Origin: Prevotella sp. DNF00663
Lineage (GTDB): Bacteria > Bacteroidota > Bacteroidia > Bacteroidales > Bacteroidaceae
Assembly: GCF_001553265.1 (NCBI RefSeq)
Contig: NZ_KQ960653.1
Span: 29,052-83,002 of the forward strand
DNA length: 53,951 bases
Direction of reading: 5' to 3'
Below are positions 35,411 to 45,789 of the stretch, piece by piece (position 1 is the stretch's first letter; each line of letters starts with the position of its first letter). The position numbers and the translations under genes are program-made. The notes under the pieces were generated by a model. That model had not been told where the DNA came from, searched no databases, and saw only the letters and a program-made list of their open reading frames with translations.

Positions 35411-36841
35411 TTAGATGTTATTGAGTTCGCGTTCGGCACGTGGTACAGGCAATGTGTAGCGTGCGTCACCTTGCTTTAATACGTACTCTGTTTTTTGTCC
35501 TGAGACGGTGCTAGAAGAGTATGTATGTTTCAATTCAGGGCACCCCCAACGGCGAAGGTCGAACCAACGCAAGCCCTCGAAGCACAATTCTTTCCGACGT
35601 TCAGTACGAACTGCCTCTACTACCTTGTCTTTTTCGGTTATGGTTTCGGCCGTATATCCTTCAATACGCTTAGCTCGTACGGCATTCACATCATCCATAG
35701 CTTTGGCTCCTTGTCCCAATTCGGCATAAGCTTCAGCACGATTCAAGTAAACTTCAGAGAGATGGAAGTTGCCCGGATTAATATTCTTTGAACCAAGATT
35801 ATAGTATTTGAACGGCTTTACATCTTTGGATGTAGGGCTACTAAAGAAACTCATACGACGCTTATCCTTCTTATCATACATGTTAAGAAGTTCCATGTTA
35901 ACCTTGAAGGTCCCACGAGTACCATTAGTGGCAGAAATATAATTGGCTAATTTATAAGCTGCCTGAGAACCGTATGAAAAGAAAATCTCTTTATTAGAAC
36001 CATCGTAGAATCGTTTAGTCCTGTCCGTAAGTGTACTTAAGTCGTGCAATTCTATCCCATTCTTTCCTATCAAGTCACTTGTCACATTAACCACTTCTTG
36101 AAATTCTTTACCATATAATAATACACGAGAGAGCAGCAATTGGACAGCACTAAGGTTGGGGCGGAAGATTGTTTTAGACATACCCGACGACTTAAATAGC
36201 TTGACGGCTTCAGTCAAGTCACTTTTCATGAGGACATAAACCTCCTGTAGAGTGGCACGTTGCAGTTTCTTATTCTCTACACTGATAGCAGTATTGATTG
36301 GCACACCAGCAGTCTTACTTGCTTGTTCAGCACTTTCATACGGCTTAGCATAGGTGTTTGCTAACATATAATACGACCACGCACGGATAAAACGAGCCTC
36401 AGCTTCCAAATCATCTTTTTCGTTTTGCGTGCCTGACATCTCATTCAAGCGATCCAACACGATATTCGTAATCAAGATACGATGGTAACATACACTCCAC
36501 ATATTATCATCTCTGATTGTATTATTGAAGTCTATCTCAGGATCTTCTTGCCATGTATAGTAGCCCCAAGTCTGCTCACGCGTATCCTGTGTGTCCTTGC
36601 GACGTACATTAACTTTCTCACCTATGTCGTCGGTCATCATATCCAAATACTCCCCAAGCATCACGCCATTGCTCTTACCTTGGTTCAATGCCTCACCGGC
36701 AATAAACTCACGGTAGTCACCAACAGTCTTAGGGATATATAAATCTTGTGATTTTTCATCGAGCAACTTATCACAAGAGGTCAACATCAGTGCTCCATAA
36801 ACGAGGAGAGCCGTGCTATATATGATATGTTTGATATTCAT
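35411..36841 (-). CDS. SusD/RagB-family nutrient-binding lipoprotein
   Basis: 476 residues with lipobox LMLTSC (Cys23) and the start DKLLDEKSQDLY, typical of SusD. TPR-like helices (EARFIRAWSYYMLANTYAKPY) and the C-terminal signature LCFEGLRWFDLRRWG are clear. SusD caps the SusC channel and binds the ligand at the surface. It is 15 bp after susC and 14 bp before the peptidase-like lipoprotein. The association with a protease rather than glycoside hydrolases suggests peptide ligands. Confidence 0.93.
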   Translation of the reverse strand: MNIKHIIYSTALLVYGALMLTSCDKLLDEKSQDLYIPKTVGDYREFIAGEALNQGKSNGVMLGEYLDMMTDDIGEKVNVRRKDTQDTREQTWGYYTWQEDPEIDFNNTIRDDNMWSVCYHRILITNIVLDRLNEMSGTQNEKDDLEAEARFIRAWSYYMLANTYAKPYESAEQASKTAGVPINTAISVENKKLQRATLQEVYVLMKSDLTEAVKLFKSSGMSKTIFRPNLSAVQLLLSRVLLYGKEFQEVVNVTSDLIGKNGIELHDLSTLTDRTKRFYDGSNKEIFFSYGSQAAYKLANYISATNGTRGTFKVNMELLNMYDKKDKRRMSFFSSPTSKDVKPFKYYNLGSKNINPGNFHLSEVYLNRAEAYAELGQGAKAMDDVNAVRAKRIEGYTAETITEKDKVVEAVRTERRKELCFEGLRWFDLRRWGCPELKHTYSSSTVSGQKTEYVLKQGDARYTLPVPRAERELNNI

Positions 36842-36856
36842 TGTATGTACTTTTTA

Positions 36857-39800
36857 TTAGAATGTAAGACTCAACTGGCAAGAATATCCCGTACGTGGAG
36901 GGATGGTTCCTGAAGTCAATGATAACTGTTCGGGGTCACGACCTTTCAACTTGCTATCCTTGATAACGAACAGGTTGCTGGTCTCGAATGTAATGTTTCC
37001 ACTCCTCACATGGATGCGCGAGAGGATATTAGTAGGAATCTCATAGCGTAAGCTAATAGAACGACAGCGCAAGAAACTACCCGAAGCCACACGAATGTCG
37101 CTCTTGTTGTACATATCCCAACGGTTATCCGCTATAGAATACTTACGCTCGTAAGGAGCAAAACGCATTGGATTATCAGACAAAACAGGTATATTCGTCT
37201 TGGCTTCATCACCCGCCTGCTGCCAGCGATCTACGAATTCTTTCGACATATTCTGCTGCGGGAAGGGTAAACCCTGACCATTAGAAGCATACAAATCGTT
37301 GAGACGAATCTTATTACCGAATCCAAATGAGAACAAAGCATTCAGTGTAAAGCTCTTATAACGGATGGAAGAAGAGAATCCACCGGTCAAGTCGGCCTCA
37401 CGTTTACCCGAATATACGAAAGCAGCATCGTATGCTTCCTGTAGACTATTGATGGTTCGTTTACCATCTGTATCAACTTCCGACTCACCATAGAAAGTGG
37501 GTAAGCCTGTTTTTGGATCCAATCCTTTGAAGCGATATGAGAACAAACTGTTTACGGCATAGCCATTCTTAACCAACGTTCCATTGATATAATCTTGCCA
37601 AGTTGGTTCTACGTCGCCCTCATTCGTAATCTTATTATAGTTCTTACCCGTATTGAACGACAAACTCCATGTGACATTTTTGGTGCGAACAGGAATCACA
37701 TTCAAAGCTAATTCCCATCCTTTGTTCTCTATATCGCCCTCGTTCATAGCCACAGCACTGGCTCCATTAGAGGGAGCAATATTGCGCAACACAATTTGGT
37801 CGTAACCTTTCTTGCGGTATATATCCAACGTACCAGATACGCGATAGTCGAAGAATGAGAAATCGAGACCAAGGTTATAAGAAACCGTCTTCTCCCAATG
37901 TAGATGGTCGTTAGGCAACTGTTTCAGTGTAGACACATATTCACCGAGGGTACCATTGTAGTTTTCTTGTCTTACAATCAAGTAGGGAGTCTGACTCGGA
38001 TGCACGTTTCCTTGAACACCATACGAAGCACGTACGGCAAATTCATTTAACAAATTCTGATTCTTTAAGAACTTTTCGTTGTGCATATTCCAACGAGCCG
38101 AAGCCGACCACACTGGCAAGAAGCGTACGCTCTTGTCCTGTCCGAAACGATTGGAGCCATCGGCACGTATATTGAAATTGGCGATATAACGATTGTCGTA
38201 GGTATAAGTAGCCACACCATACATAGACACCACATTATTCGTGTTGTCAATAATAGTCATCGGATTGTTTTGCAAAGCCTTAGCATATCCTTTATATGTA
38301 GTTACATCTATATCAGCAAAAGTCTTTCCACGGAATGGCATGTAACCCAAATAACGTCCAGAATGACTATTATTTTTCACCGAAATGATTTCGTTACCAA
38401 CCAAAGCATAGAGTTGATGAACTTTATTAAAAGTCTTATTAAAAGCGGCTTCGTTACGGAATGTGTAGCGAGTAGAGGATGTATTGGTATACTTCAACTC
38501 TCCTCCTAATGGGATAATCGCATCATCATAATAGGTTTCATTGCCCCTAATGATAGTTCCAAATGGCACTAAACGGAATCTTGAGATATAGAAGCTATGT
38601 TCGTCAGCCCAATTCTCTTGGTCGCTTGAGTTGTGACTAATACCTGCCAAAGAACTCAACTTCAACCATTCCCAAGGACGATATACCAATTGTGCAGTCA
38701 GCGAGGTGGTATGCTTCTTGATGTTCTGTCCCGTAGTCTCCAACTCATTGAAGATATTAAAGGGCAATGAGGCATAGTTTGTCTTCTCTTGGTTATAGTA
38801 CAGATAATCGCCATTGGCATCGTATGCCGGTATGGCTCTTGATGTACGGTAGGCGTAGTCGAGCAGTGAGACACTGTTATGTGGATAGTCTGAATTGCTG
38901 GAACTTGCATTGAAATTCACCGTAGCATCCAAGTTATGAGTCAACTGGATGTTGAACTTGGCCAATCCTGTGAGACGATTCATCTTTTCATAACTATTCG
39001 TACCTTGCTGATTCAGATAACTCAACGACACATAGTAGTCCATCTTCTTACCCGAACCCGACACAGAAACAGAGTGCTGCTGCGAAAATGCGTTGCGGAA
39101 AAGCATGTCCATCCAATCGGTATTCAACTCTTTCAGCGCCTTCACATTGTTACGGAAGGTATCATAGTCAATTTCCTTGTTCCAAAGCTTCTGCAATTCG
39201 CCTTCGTAACCAATGTTGGTTGGACGGAAAGTAGAGAACTCCAAGCCACGTGCCACCATTTCTTCCGACATCTCCACGCGCTCTTTCGAATTCATCAGAT
39301 TGAGGATACTGTAGCTCGGAGCCAGCGTCAGTCCGAAGTTGGTCTTATATGATATGGTAGGACGTTCGCCTCTACCGCGCTTCGTAGTCACCACGATGAC
39401 ACCATTAGCAGCTTTCACACCATAGATAGCCGTAGCACTTACGTCTTTCAAAATGTCAATACGCTCAATGTCATCAGGGTTCAATCCCGAAATAGCATTA
39501 CCGATGAAGTTTACATTATCAATATTGTTCAACTCTTCGGTCGTCACGTTGACAGGCTCATCAAGCACGATACCGTCAACCACCCATACCGGTTCACGGT
39601 TACCGGTAATAGACGATGAACCACGAATACGAATCTTAGGTGCTACACCTACGGTTGCCGAACTGTTCATAACCGATACTCCGGCCACGCGTCCTTGCAA
39701 CATTTGGTCGATAGAGTTGGTCGATGGAGTTGCCAATTCTTTCATATTCATGCTGGTGATGGCACTCGACAACTTGCGCTTGTCTATCTGTTGATAACCG

Positions 39801-40129
39801 GTTACCACCACATTCTCCAAAGAATATGCTGATTCCTTCAATGTCACCTTGAAATTCTTCTCCCCACTCCACTTCGTTATCAAATCTTCCATACCTACAT
39901 ATGTGAAGCGAAGTTGGGTAGGTTTCTTACTTACTTGCAGCGAGAATTCACCATCGACATTGGTCAATGCCTTCTTGGTTCCATTCACTACACTCACCGT
40001 AACGCCCGGTAACGGCTCGTTGCTTGTATCAACTACCGTACCTTTAATGACGAATACGTCGGCCGCATGCACCTGAATCAACATCAAGCACATGAGTAAC
40101 ATACTAAATAAAAGTCTCCTTTTTACCAT
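36857..40129 (-). CDS. SusC/RagA-family TonB-dependent transporter
   Basis: 1090 residues. After a signal peptide (about 1-22) comes a carboxypeptidase-regulatory-like domain (about 27-105, KGTVVDTSNEPLPGVTVSVV), the plug (about 115-240) with DILKDVSATAIYGVKAANG, and a 22-strand barrel ending in CQLSLTF. TonB-box-like sequence ENVVVTGYQ occurs before the plug. It imports large nutrients across the outer membrane with TonB energy. No sigma or anti-sigma regulator is adjacent. First gene of the four-gene operon, with a promoter at 40226-40257. Confidence 0.95.
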   Translation of the reverse strand: MVKRRLLFSMLLMCLMLIQVHAADVFVIKGTVVDTSNEPLPGVTVSVVNGTKKALTNVDGEFSLQVSKKPTQLRFTYVGMEDLITKWSGEKNFKVTLKESAYSLENVVVTGYQQIDKRKLSSAITSMNMKELATPSTNSIDQMLQGRVAGVSVMNSSATVGVAPKIRIRGSSSITGNREPVWVVDGIVLDEPVNVTTEELNNIDNVNFIGNAISGLNPDDIERIDILKDVSATAIYGVKAANGVIVVTTKRGRGERPTISYKTNFGLTLAPSYSILNLMNSKERVEMSEEMVARGLEFSTFRPTNIGYEGELQKLWNKEIDYDTFRNNVKALKELNTDWMDMLFRNAFSQQHSVSVSGSGKKMDYYVSLSYLNQQGTNSYEKMNRLTGLAKFNIQLTHNLDATVNFNASSSNSDYPHNSVSLLDYAYRTSRAIPAYDANGDYLYYNQEKTNYASLPFNIFNELETTGQNIKKHTTSLTAQLVYRPWEWLKLSSLAGISHNSSDQENWADEHSFYISRFRLVPFGTIIRGNETYYDDAIIPLGGELKYTNTSSTRYTFRNEAAFNKTFNKVHQLYALVGNEIISVKNNSHSGRYLGYMPFRGKTFADIDVTTYKGYAKALQNNPMTIIDNTNNVVSMYGVATYTYDNRYIANFNIRADGSNRFGQDKSVRFLPVWSASARWNMHNEKFLKNQNLLNEFAVRASYGVQGNVHPSQTPYLIVRQENYNGTLGEYVSTLKQLPNDHLHWEKTVSYNLGLDFSFFDYRVSGTLDIYRKKGYDQIVLRNIAPSNGASAVAMNEGDIENKGWELALNVIPVRTKNVTWSLSFNTGKNYNKITNEGDVEPTWQDYINGTLVKNGYAVNSLFSYRFKGLDPKTGLPTFYGESEVDTDGKRTINSLQEAYDAAFVYSGKREADLTGGFSSSIRYKSFTLNALFSFGFGNKIRLNDLYASNGQGLPFPQQNMSKEFVDRWQQAGDEAKTNIPVLSDNPMRFAPYERKYSIADNRWDMYNKSDIRVASGSFLRCRSISLRYEIPTNILSRIHVRSGNITFETSNLFVIKDSKLKGRDPEQLSLTSGTIPPRTGYSCQLSLTF

Positions 40130-40225
40130 ATTATATATACAATCTTAGAAATATGTCCACGGAGTGATAGATAAACACCATGTCATCAATCACTGATGGC
40201 TCCTTGATTACTTTATTCAATTTTG

Positions 40226-40257
40226 CAAAAATAAACATTATTCCTAGCATTTACAAG
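40226..40257 (-). promoter_or_regulatory. susC operon promoter
   Basis: Minus-strand CTTG (40257-40254), 20-bp spacer, TATTTTTG (40233-40226). The leader is about 90 nt. A CTGTC/GACAG hairpin lies further upstream (about 40294-40311). The rest of the 356-bp gap to metK is A/T-rich with no gene seen. Confidence 0.55.
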
Positions 40258-40391
40258 ATATTTTAAACTTTTCGATGCATATATATACGATTCTGTCTCT
40301 TTTTGACAGATTTAACAATTATAGAGCGATAAAACTTGCTATGAATTAACAACAAGAGACCTCCCTCCCCATCAACGATTCTTTTAAATTC

Positions 40392-40423
40392 TTTGTCCGT
40401 GTCAACGAATTGTCGTAACTTTG
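40392..40423 (+). promoter_or_regulatory. metK promoter
   Basis: TTTG (40392-40395), 20-bp spacer, TAACTTTG (40416-40423), a full consensus promoter. A short hairpin GCATAC/GTATGC (40444-40462) sits in the leader of about 55 nt. Confidence 0.75.
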
Positions 40424-40485
40424 CACATTCAAAGTTATGTAACGCATACTTCAGGTGTATGCATATTTAGAAAGGAAGTTATAAC

Positions 40486-41760
40486 ATGTCTTATTTATTC
40501 TCTTCAGAATCAGTTTCAGAGGGACATCCTGACAAGGTGTCCGACCAAATATCCGATGCTCTGCTCGACCAATTCTTGGCTTACGACCCTCAAGCACGCT
40601 GTGCCATCGAGTCGTTCTGCACCACTGGTCAGGTAGTTATCATGGGCGAGGTACGTTCAGAGGCTTATGTCGATCTGCCAACCATCACACGCCGAACCAT
40701 CGAGAAGATTGGTTATAGCAAAGCCGAATACCAGTTCGACTACAATTCTTGCGGTATTCTCTCGGCCATCCACGAACAGAGCGACGACATCAACCGTGGT
40801 GTCGACCGCCAAAACGAGGAAGAACAGGGTGCCGGCGACCAAGGTATGATGTTCGGATATGCTGTCAACGAGACCGAAAACTACATGCCTGTATCGCTCG
40901 ACTTGGCTCACTTGCTGATGATTGAGCTTGCCGAGATTCGCAAGGAAGGCAAGCTGATGACCTATCTGCGCCCCGACTCAAAGAGCCAAGTGACCATCGA
41001 GTACAGCGACGACAACATCCCACAGCGCATAGACACGATTGTGGTGAGCACACAACACGACGATTTTATCAAGAAAGCCGACGGAACAGACGACGATGAA
41101 GCCATGTTGGCCAAGATACGAGAGGATGTAAAGAACATCCTTATACCCCGTGTAAAGGCTCGTTGTGGCGAGAAAGTACTGGCATTATTCAATGACAACA
41201 TCAAGTATTTCGTCAATCCTACGGGTAAATTCGTTATCGGTGGTCCCCACGGAGACACCGGCTTGACCGGCCGAAAGATTATCGTTGACACTTACGGAGG
41301 CAAGGGTGCACACGGCGGTGGAGCTTTCTCTGGCAAGGATTCCAGCAAGGTGGACCGCTCGGCAGCCTATGCCGTACGCCACATCGCGAAGAACATGGTG
41401 GCAGCAGGCGTTGCCGATGAGATGTTGGTACAGGTAAGTTACGCCATCGGTGTGGCTAAGCCGGTGAACATCTACGTCAACACCTACGGTCGCAGTCATG
41501 TAAACATGAGCGACGGAGAGATTGCCAAGAAAATAGAGGAATTGTTCGACCTGCGTCCGAAAGCCATTGAACGCAATCTCAAACTGCGCCAACCCATGTA
41601 TTTGGAGACCGCTGCTTACGGCCACATGGGTCGCAAGAACGAGATGGTAAAGAAGACTTTCAGCAGTCGTTATCACGAAACACGCACCATCGACGTGGAA
41701 CTTTTCACATGGGAGAAACTCGACCGCGTGGCCGACATCAAACGCGTGTTCAATCTCTAA
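40486..41760 (+). CDS. metK: S-adenosylmethionine synthetase
   Basis: 424 residues. The characteristic N terminus [13 protein letters not shown], the [12 protein letters not shown] hexapeptide-like signature and the [21 protein letters not shown]-loop-like signature are intact. The enzyme makes S-adenosylmethionine from methionine and ATP and works as a tetramer in the cytosol. It is longer than the E. coli protein (384) because of insertions, as usual in Bacteroidetes. A strong promoter precedes it; it probably leads a long operon with DUF4271, hemD, rnpA and yidD (gaps of 12, 11, 22 and -4 bp). Confidence 0.97.
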   Translation: MSYLFSSESVSEGHPDKVSDQISDALLDQFLAYDPQARCAIESFCTTGQVVIMGEVRSEAYVDLPTITRRTIEKIGYSKAEYQFDYNSCGILSAIHEQSDDINRGVDRQNEEEQGAGDQGMMFGYAVNETENYMPVSLDLAHLLMIELAEIRKEGKLMTYLRPDSKSQVTIEYSDDNIPQRIDTIVVSTQHDDFIKKADGTDDDEAMLAKIREDVKNILIPRVKARCGEKVLALFNDNIKYFVNPTGKFVIGGPHGDTGLTGRKIIVDTYGGKGAHGGGAFSGKDSSKVDRSAAYAVRHIAKNMVAAGVADEMLVQVSYAIGVAKPVNIYVNTYGRSHVNMSDGEIAKKIEELFDLRPKAIERNLKLRQPMYLETAAYGHMGRKNEMVKKTFSSRYHETRTIDVELFTWEKLDRVADIKRVFNL

Positions 41761-41772
41761 GTCTATCTCGTC

Positions 41773-42795
41773 ATGTGGCAACAGGCAGATTCTACCGCAT
41801 TAGTGGAACAAGAAGCGCAGTCGGTACCCACCACTGCGCGACAGCACAAACAACTCACACCGGCTCAGGTGTTGAGTTGGTTGCCAAAAAACGCCACACC
41901 CGAACAGCAAGACTCTGCCATTCAAGCCCATATCAAACCCTCTGAGATTCATTGGAGCAATGAACCCGACACCTTACATCTACCGGGGCATCCTGTTGGA
42001 CGAAGTTTTCGCGATGTAAGTCTGCCAAAATATTACAAGGAGTCGTTCTTTTCAAAAGACTCATTGTTCCATCCCGAACTGCAAGGAGGGCGTCCCGGAG
42101 TAGCTGGCGACCCCGTTCCTTACACCATAGCCGGCGACAATCTCATTACCAGCATCCTTCTTGGATGTTTTATCTTGACGATGTTAGCGTTCTCACAATC
42201 GCGCCGTTTCATCTTCAGACAAACCAGAAATTTCTTCTATGTGCAGCATAGCGACCGGCCGACAGCTCTCACCGAGACCGGTGGAGAGATGCGATTCCAA
42301 ATCTTTCTCATCCTCCAGACCTGCTTGCTCATATCCTTACTCTACTTCTTCTATTCCAAAGCGCAACTCAACGACACGTTCGTCATTGAGCAATACCAAG
42401 TCATAGGCATTTACACAGGTTCTATAGCGGGATACTTTCTGCTCAAAATCATCCTCTATTCATTTATCAATTGGGTGTTCTTCGACCGCCGACGAAACAT
42501 ACAATGGATACATTCCTGCCTCTTCATCGGAGCCATGGAAGGAGTCTTATTATTCCCTGCCATCATGCTCTTGGCATTCTTCAACTTGTCGGTATCTACA
42601 ATTTCAATTTATGTAATAGTCGTGTTGGCTTTATTGAAATTGTTACTATTCTATAAGTCCTACATTATCTTTTTTAGAAAAAGAGCCGTTTTTGTGCAAT
42701 TTTTTTTGTACTTTTGTGCCCTTGAAATCCTACCACTGCTTGCCATCTGGGGAGCATTGGTGACAATGAATGGATATTTGAAAATTAATTTTTAG
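41773..42795 (+). CDS. DUF4271-family membrane protein
   Basis: 340 residues. A polar N-terminal region (about 1-115, Gln/Pro-rich) is followed by about six membrane helices (from about 122 to 335) with conserved Phe/Tyr/Trp-rich stretches such as FFYSK and YSFINWVFFD. It matches the DUF4271 family that Bacteroidetes place next to hemD. Function unknown. The 12-bp and 11-bp gaps to metK and hemD indicate one operon. The GTG- and TTG-free ATG at 41773 is well placed. Confidence 0.85.
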   Translation: MWQQADSTALVEQEAQSVPTTARQHKQLTPAQVLSWLPKNATPEQQDSAIQAHIKPSEIHWSNEPDTLHLPGHPVGRSFRDVSLPKYYKESFFSKDSLFHPELQGGRPGVAGDPVPYTIAGDNLITSILLGCFILTMLAFSQSRRFIFRQTRNFFYVQHSDRPTALTETGGEMRFQIFLILQTCLLISLLYFFYSKAQLNDTFVIEQYQVIGIYTGSIAGYFLLKIILYSFINWVFFDRRRNIQWIHSCLFIGAMEGVLLFPAIMLLAFFNLSVSTISIYVIVVLALLKLLLFYKSYIIFFRKRAVFVQFFLYFCALEILPLLAIWGALVTMNGYLKINF

Positions 42796-42806
42796 GACAC
42801 AGAACG

Positions 42807-43550
42807 ATGAAGAAGATATTAATCTCTCAGCCCAAGCCTTCCAGCGAGAAGTCTCCTTATTATGATATTGCGAAAGAATATGGCGTAGAACTCGTGTTCC
42901 GTCCATTTGTCAGGGTCGAGGGAATATCCAGCCGTGAGTTCCGTCAACAAAAGATTAGCATCTTAGATTATACTGCTGTGGTGTTCACATCACGTCATGC
43001 CATAGACAATTATTTCCAATTGGCCAAAGAACTCCGTGTTACCATCCCCGAAGAAATGAAGTATTTCTGCGTCACAGAGACCATTGCACTCTACATACAG
43101 AAGTACACCCAGTATCGCAAACGCAAGATATTCTTCGGCTCTACGGGCAAAATTGACGACCTCATCCCTACGATGGTGAAGCATAAAAACGAGAAATACC
43201 TCGTTCCGATGAGCGATGTACACACCGACACGATACAGAAATTGCTCGATGCAAAGAATCTCAAGCATACTGAATGTGTAATGTATCGCACCGTAAGCGA
43301 CGACTTGACCGAAGAAGAAGTAAAGAACTTCGACTACAGTATGGTCATCTTTGTGAGTCCTACCGGCGTGAAATCACTCGCTACTAGCATGCCCGACTTC
43401 AAAAATCGTGGTATCCATGTAGGTGCGTTCGGTCCTGCTACCGCTGCAGCAGTGAAGGAAGAGGGCTACAATCTTGACTTCATGGCTCCGTCAAAAGAGT
43501 ATCCTTCCATGACTAGTGCACTTCAGGCTTTCCTGAAAAAGAATAAATAA
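42807..43550 (+). CDS. hemD: Uroporphyrinogen-III synthase family protein
   Basis: 247 residues with the bilobed HemD pattern: N-terminal KKILISQPKPS, VVFTSRHAIDNYF (first lobe, residues about 56-70), and the second-lobe FVSPTGVKSLATSMP and GPATAAAVKEEGY. HemD closes hydroxymethylbilane to uroporphyrinogen III in heme synthesis. Sequence conservation in this family is low, so the call rests on these motifs and on the DUF4271-hemD-rnpA order known in Bacteroidales. No other heme genes are nearby. Confidence 0.85.
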   Translation: MKKILISQPKPSSEKSPYYDIAKEYGVELVFRPFVRVEGISSREFRQQKISILDYTAVVFTSRHAIDNYFQLAKELRVTIPEEMKYFCVTETIALYIQKYTQYRKRKIFFGSTGKIDDLIPTMVKHKNEKYLVPMSDVHTDTIQKLLDAKNLKHTECVMYRTVSDDLTEEEVKNFDYSMVIFVSPTGVKSLATSMPDFKNRGIHVGAFGPATAAAVKEEGYNLDFMAPSKEYPSMTSALQAFLKKNK

Positions 43551-43572
43551 ACCGGATTAAATTCCTACCCTT

Positions 43573-43980
43573 ATGGCCGAATGCCGTCCTCAGACGTTGA
43601 CGAAGGCAGAGCGACTATCCAGTAAAAAACAGATAGACAAGCTCTTTTTGGGTGGGCAGAGCCGCTCTATGTCGGCCTACCCACTACGGGTAGTCTATAT
43701 GGTTGAGGAACTGGAAGAACCTGTTGAGGACGCACAAGTAGCCATTTTGGTAAGCGTACCAAAGCGTTGCTTTAAGCGAGCAGTCAAACGCAACCGCGTC
43801 AAAAGACAAGTTCGCGAAGTATACAGGCGCAATAAATACACTGTTATAGACCGTTTAGCCGGGCAGCCCAATCGTCGTGTGAGTCTGGCTTTCATTTGGT
43901 TAAGCGACACATTAGCCGAAAGTAAGTTGGTAGAACTGCGTGTATGCAACCTATTGACGCGTGTGGCAGAGAAGTTATGA
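43573..43980 (+). CDS. rnpA: Ribonuclease P protein component
   Basis: 135 residues, with the RNR signature [18 protein letters not shown] and a preceding [11 protein letters not shown] segment. RnpA binds the catalytic RNA and helps mature tRNA 5' ends. Its stop overlaps the yidD start in ATGA, a coupling conserved across bacteria. In many bacteria rnpA is linked to rpmH; that gene is not seen here. Confidence 0.95.
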   Translation: MAECRPQTLTKAERLSSKKQIDKLFLGGQSRSMSAYPLRVVYMVEELEEPVEDAQVAILVSVPKRCFKRAVKRNRVKRQVREVYRRNKYTVIDRLAGQPNRRVSLAFIWLSDTLAESKLVELRVCNLLTRVAEKL

Positions 43981-44228
43981 GTACCATCAAAGACATCTTT
44001 CACACACTGTTGCACGTTTTGGGTTGGCTTCTGATACTACCCATCCGTTTCTATCAAGCGGCTATCAGCCCCTACACACCACCCTCATGTCGCTTCACGC
44101 CTACCTGTTCCGAGTATGCCCGGCAAGCCATCTTGAAGCATGGTCCTTTCAAAGGAGTCGCCTTGGCCATTTGGCGTATTCTGCGTTGCACCCCATGGGG
44201 AGGCAGTGGATACGACCCGGTACCCTGA
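43977..44228 (+). CDS. yidD: Membrane protein insertion efficiency factor YidD
   Basis: 83 residues from the ATG at 43977, chosen because it overlaps the rnpA stop by 4 bp; a longer frame back to 43944 runs inside rnpA. Signature elements are [27 protein letters not shown] and GFKG-like [21 protein letters not shown], with the three conserved cysteines present. YidD assists YidC in inserting proteins into the inner membrane. The downstream 170 bp hold heptamer arrays. Confidence 0.94.
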   Translation: MSTIKDIFHTLLHVLGWLLILPIRFYQAAISPYTPPSCRFTPTCSEYARQAILKHGPFKGVALAIWRILRCTPWGGSGYDPVP

Positions 44229-44242
44229 AATACTAAATGAAG

Positions 44243-44399
44243 AATTGACAATGGATAATTTAAAATTATAAATTGACAATCTGAAAACGACTCGTAAGAC
44301 TGGAAGAAATAACATTCAAACAAAATATTAACGTTTACAATCAATAAGAGACAAAAGGTTATCATTCTTACCAATTGTCAATTATCAACTATCAACTAT
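44243..44399 (+). repeat. Paired heptamer arrays between yidD and tyrS
   Basis: The left array (44243-44284) consists of six consecutive 7-mers: AATTGAC, AATGGAT, AATTTAA, AATTATA, AATTGAC, AATCTGA. The right array (44372-44399) has four: CAATTGT, CAATTAT, CAACTAT, CAACTAT. The two are in opposite orientation, so the RNA could fold back. The last CAACTAT plus G supplies the tyrS ATG. About 87 bp of ordinary A/T-rich sequence separate them. Confidence 0.8.
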
Positions 44400-45699
44400 G
44401 ACAAAGAACTTCGTAGAAGAACTGAAATGGCGCGGTATGTTGGCACAGATGATGCCGGGTACCGAGGAGTTTTTGATGAAAGGAACAGTTTCGGCATATT
44501 TGGGAACCGACCCCACTGCCGACTCATTACACATCGGCCACCTCTGTGGTATCATGATGTTGCGCCACTTGCAACGCTGCGGCCACAAGCCATATATCCT
44601 CGTCGGTGGCGCCACGGGTATGATTGGAGACCCTTCAGGCAAAAGTCAGGAGCGCAATTTGCTTGATGCCAAAACCCTCTATCACAACCAAGAGGCTATT
44701 AAAGCACAGGTAGCTAAATTCCTTGACTTCGATTCTGCCGATGAGAATCGTGCCGAAATGGTGAACAACTACGACTGGATGAAAGACTTCACTTTCCTTG
44801 ATTTCGCTCGCGAAGTGGGCAAACACATCACTGTCAACTACATGATGGCCAAGGATAGTGTGAAGAAACGCCTCAGCGGAGAAGCTAACGACGGTCTTTC
44901 TTTCACCGAGTTTACTTACCAATTGCTGCAAGGTTACGACTTCCTGCACCTCTATGAGAAGCATGGAGTGAAACTTCAGCTCGGTGGAAACGACCAATGG
45001 GGCAACATGACTACGGGTACCGAGCTTATTCGCCGTACCCTTGGCAACGAAGCAGAAGCTTTCTGCCTCACCTGTCCGCTCATCACCAAAGCCGACGGAA
45101 AGAAGTTTGGTAAGACCGAGAGCGGTAATATTTGGCTCGATCGCAACCGTACGACACCTTACGCATTCTATCAATTCTGGCTCAACGTGAGCGATGACGA
45201 TGCTGAAAAGTACATCAAAATCTTCACAAGTCTTGATAAAGAGACCATCGACGCGCTCGTAGAAGAGCACAAGCAAGACCCCGGTCGTCGCATATTGCAG
45301 CGTCGTTTGGCCGAAGAAGTAACCACCATGGTTCACTCTCGCGAAGATTTGGAAATGGCTATCGAGGCAAGTAACATCCTCTTTGGCAAGGCAACGAAAG
45401 ACAGTTTGGTGAAGCTCGACGAAGCAACGTTCCTCGATGTGTTCAGTGGTGTGCCCACCTATACCATCGACAGCAGCGTACTGGGACAGCCGGCTATCGA
45501 AATCTTCTGCCAAGAAGGTATGAATATCTTCCCCAGCAAGGGCGAGATGCGCAAGCTCGTTAAAGGTGGCGGTGTATCGCTGAACAAAGAAAAGCTCACA
45601 GCTTTCGACCAAGTTGTCAGCACCGACGACCTTATCGACGGCAAATACTTGCTCGTACAAAAAGGTAAAAAGAACTACTTCCTCATCACAGTGAAGTAA
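44398..45699 (+). CDS. tyrS: Tyrosyl-tRNA synthetase
   Basis: 433 residues. The class-I HIGH motif is exact (residues 45-48, DSLHIGHL), the tyrosine-binding [17 protein letters not shown] segment follows, and the KMSKS equivalent is [11 protein letters not shown]-terminal S4 RNA-binding domain (about 365-433, with VKGGGVSLN) completes the TyrRS I layout. The start fits homologues that begin just before NFVEEL. Its ATG is made by the last unit of the upstream heptamer array, which is unusual. A terminator follows at 45709-45746. Confidence 0.97.
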   Translation: MTKNFVEELKWRGMLAQMMPGTEEFLMKGTVSAYLGTDPTADSLHIGHLCGIMMLRHLQRCGHKPYILVGGATGMIGDPSGKSQERNLLDAKTLYHNQEAIKAQVAKFLDFDSADENRAEMVNNYDWMKDFTFLDFAREVGKHITVNYMMAKDSVKKRLSGEANDGLSFTEFTYQLLQGYDFLHLYEKHGVKLQLGGNDQWGNMTTGTELIRRTLGNEAEAFCLTCPLITKADGKKFGKTESGNIWLDRNRTTPYAFYQFWLNVSDDDAEKYIKIFTSLDKETIDALVEEHKQDPGRRILQRRLAEEVTTMVHSREDLEMAIEASNILFGKATKDSLVKLDEATFLDVFSGVPTYTIDSSVLGQPAIEIFCQEGMNIFPSKGEMRKLVKGGGVSLNKEKLTAFDQVVSTDDLIDGKYLLVQKGKKNYFLITVK

Positions 45700-45708
45700 C
45701 ATTATAGG

Positions 45709-45746
45709 AGTGTACCCATCATCCGCACCGTGGAGATAGGTACACT
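45709..45746 (+). terminator. tyrS terminator
   Basis: AGTGTACC / GGTACACT, perfect 8-bp stem with a long (22-nt) loop, followed by TTTGTTTTT. Confidence 0.75.
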
Positions 45747-45789
45747 TTTGTTTTTATACATCCTCTCTATCCGTATTCCACTACTTAAA

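Noticed and set aside
40430..40485. SAM riboswitch before metK
   Set aside because: The leader is only about 55 nt with one small hairpin; none of the SAM-I, SAM-II or other conserved cores is visible.
44635..45702. 355-codon open frame on the strand opposite tyrS
   Set aside because: It lies wholly inside a conserved tRNA synthetase gene, has no recognisable domain, and results from codon bias of tyrS.
45730..45789. Upstream start for the first small secreted protein
   Set aside because: These codons overlap the stem and T-run of the tyrS terminator; the Met at 45790 gives a proper signal peptide.
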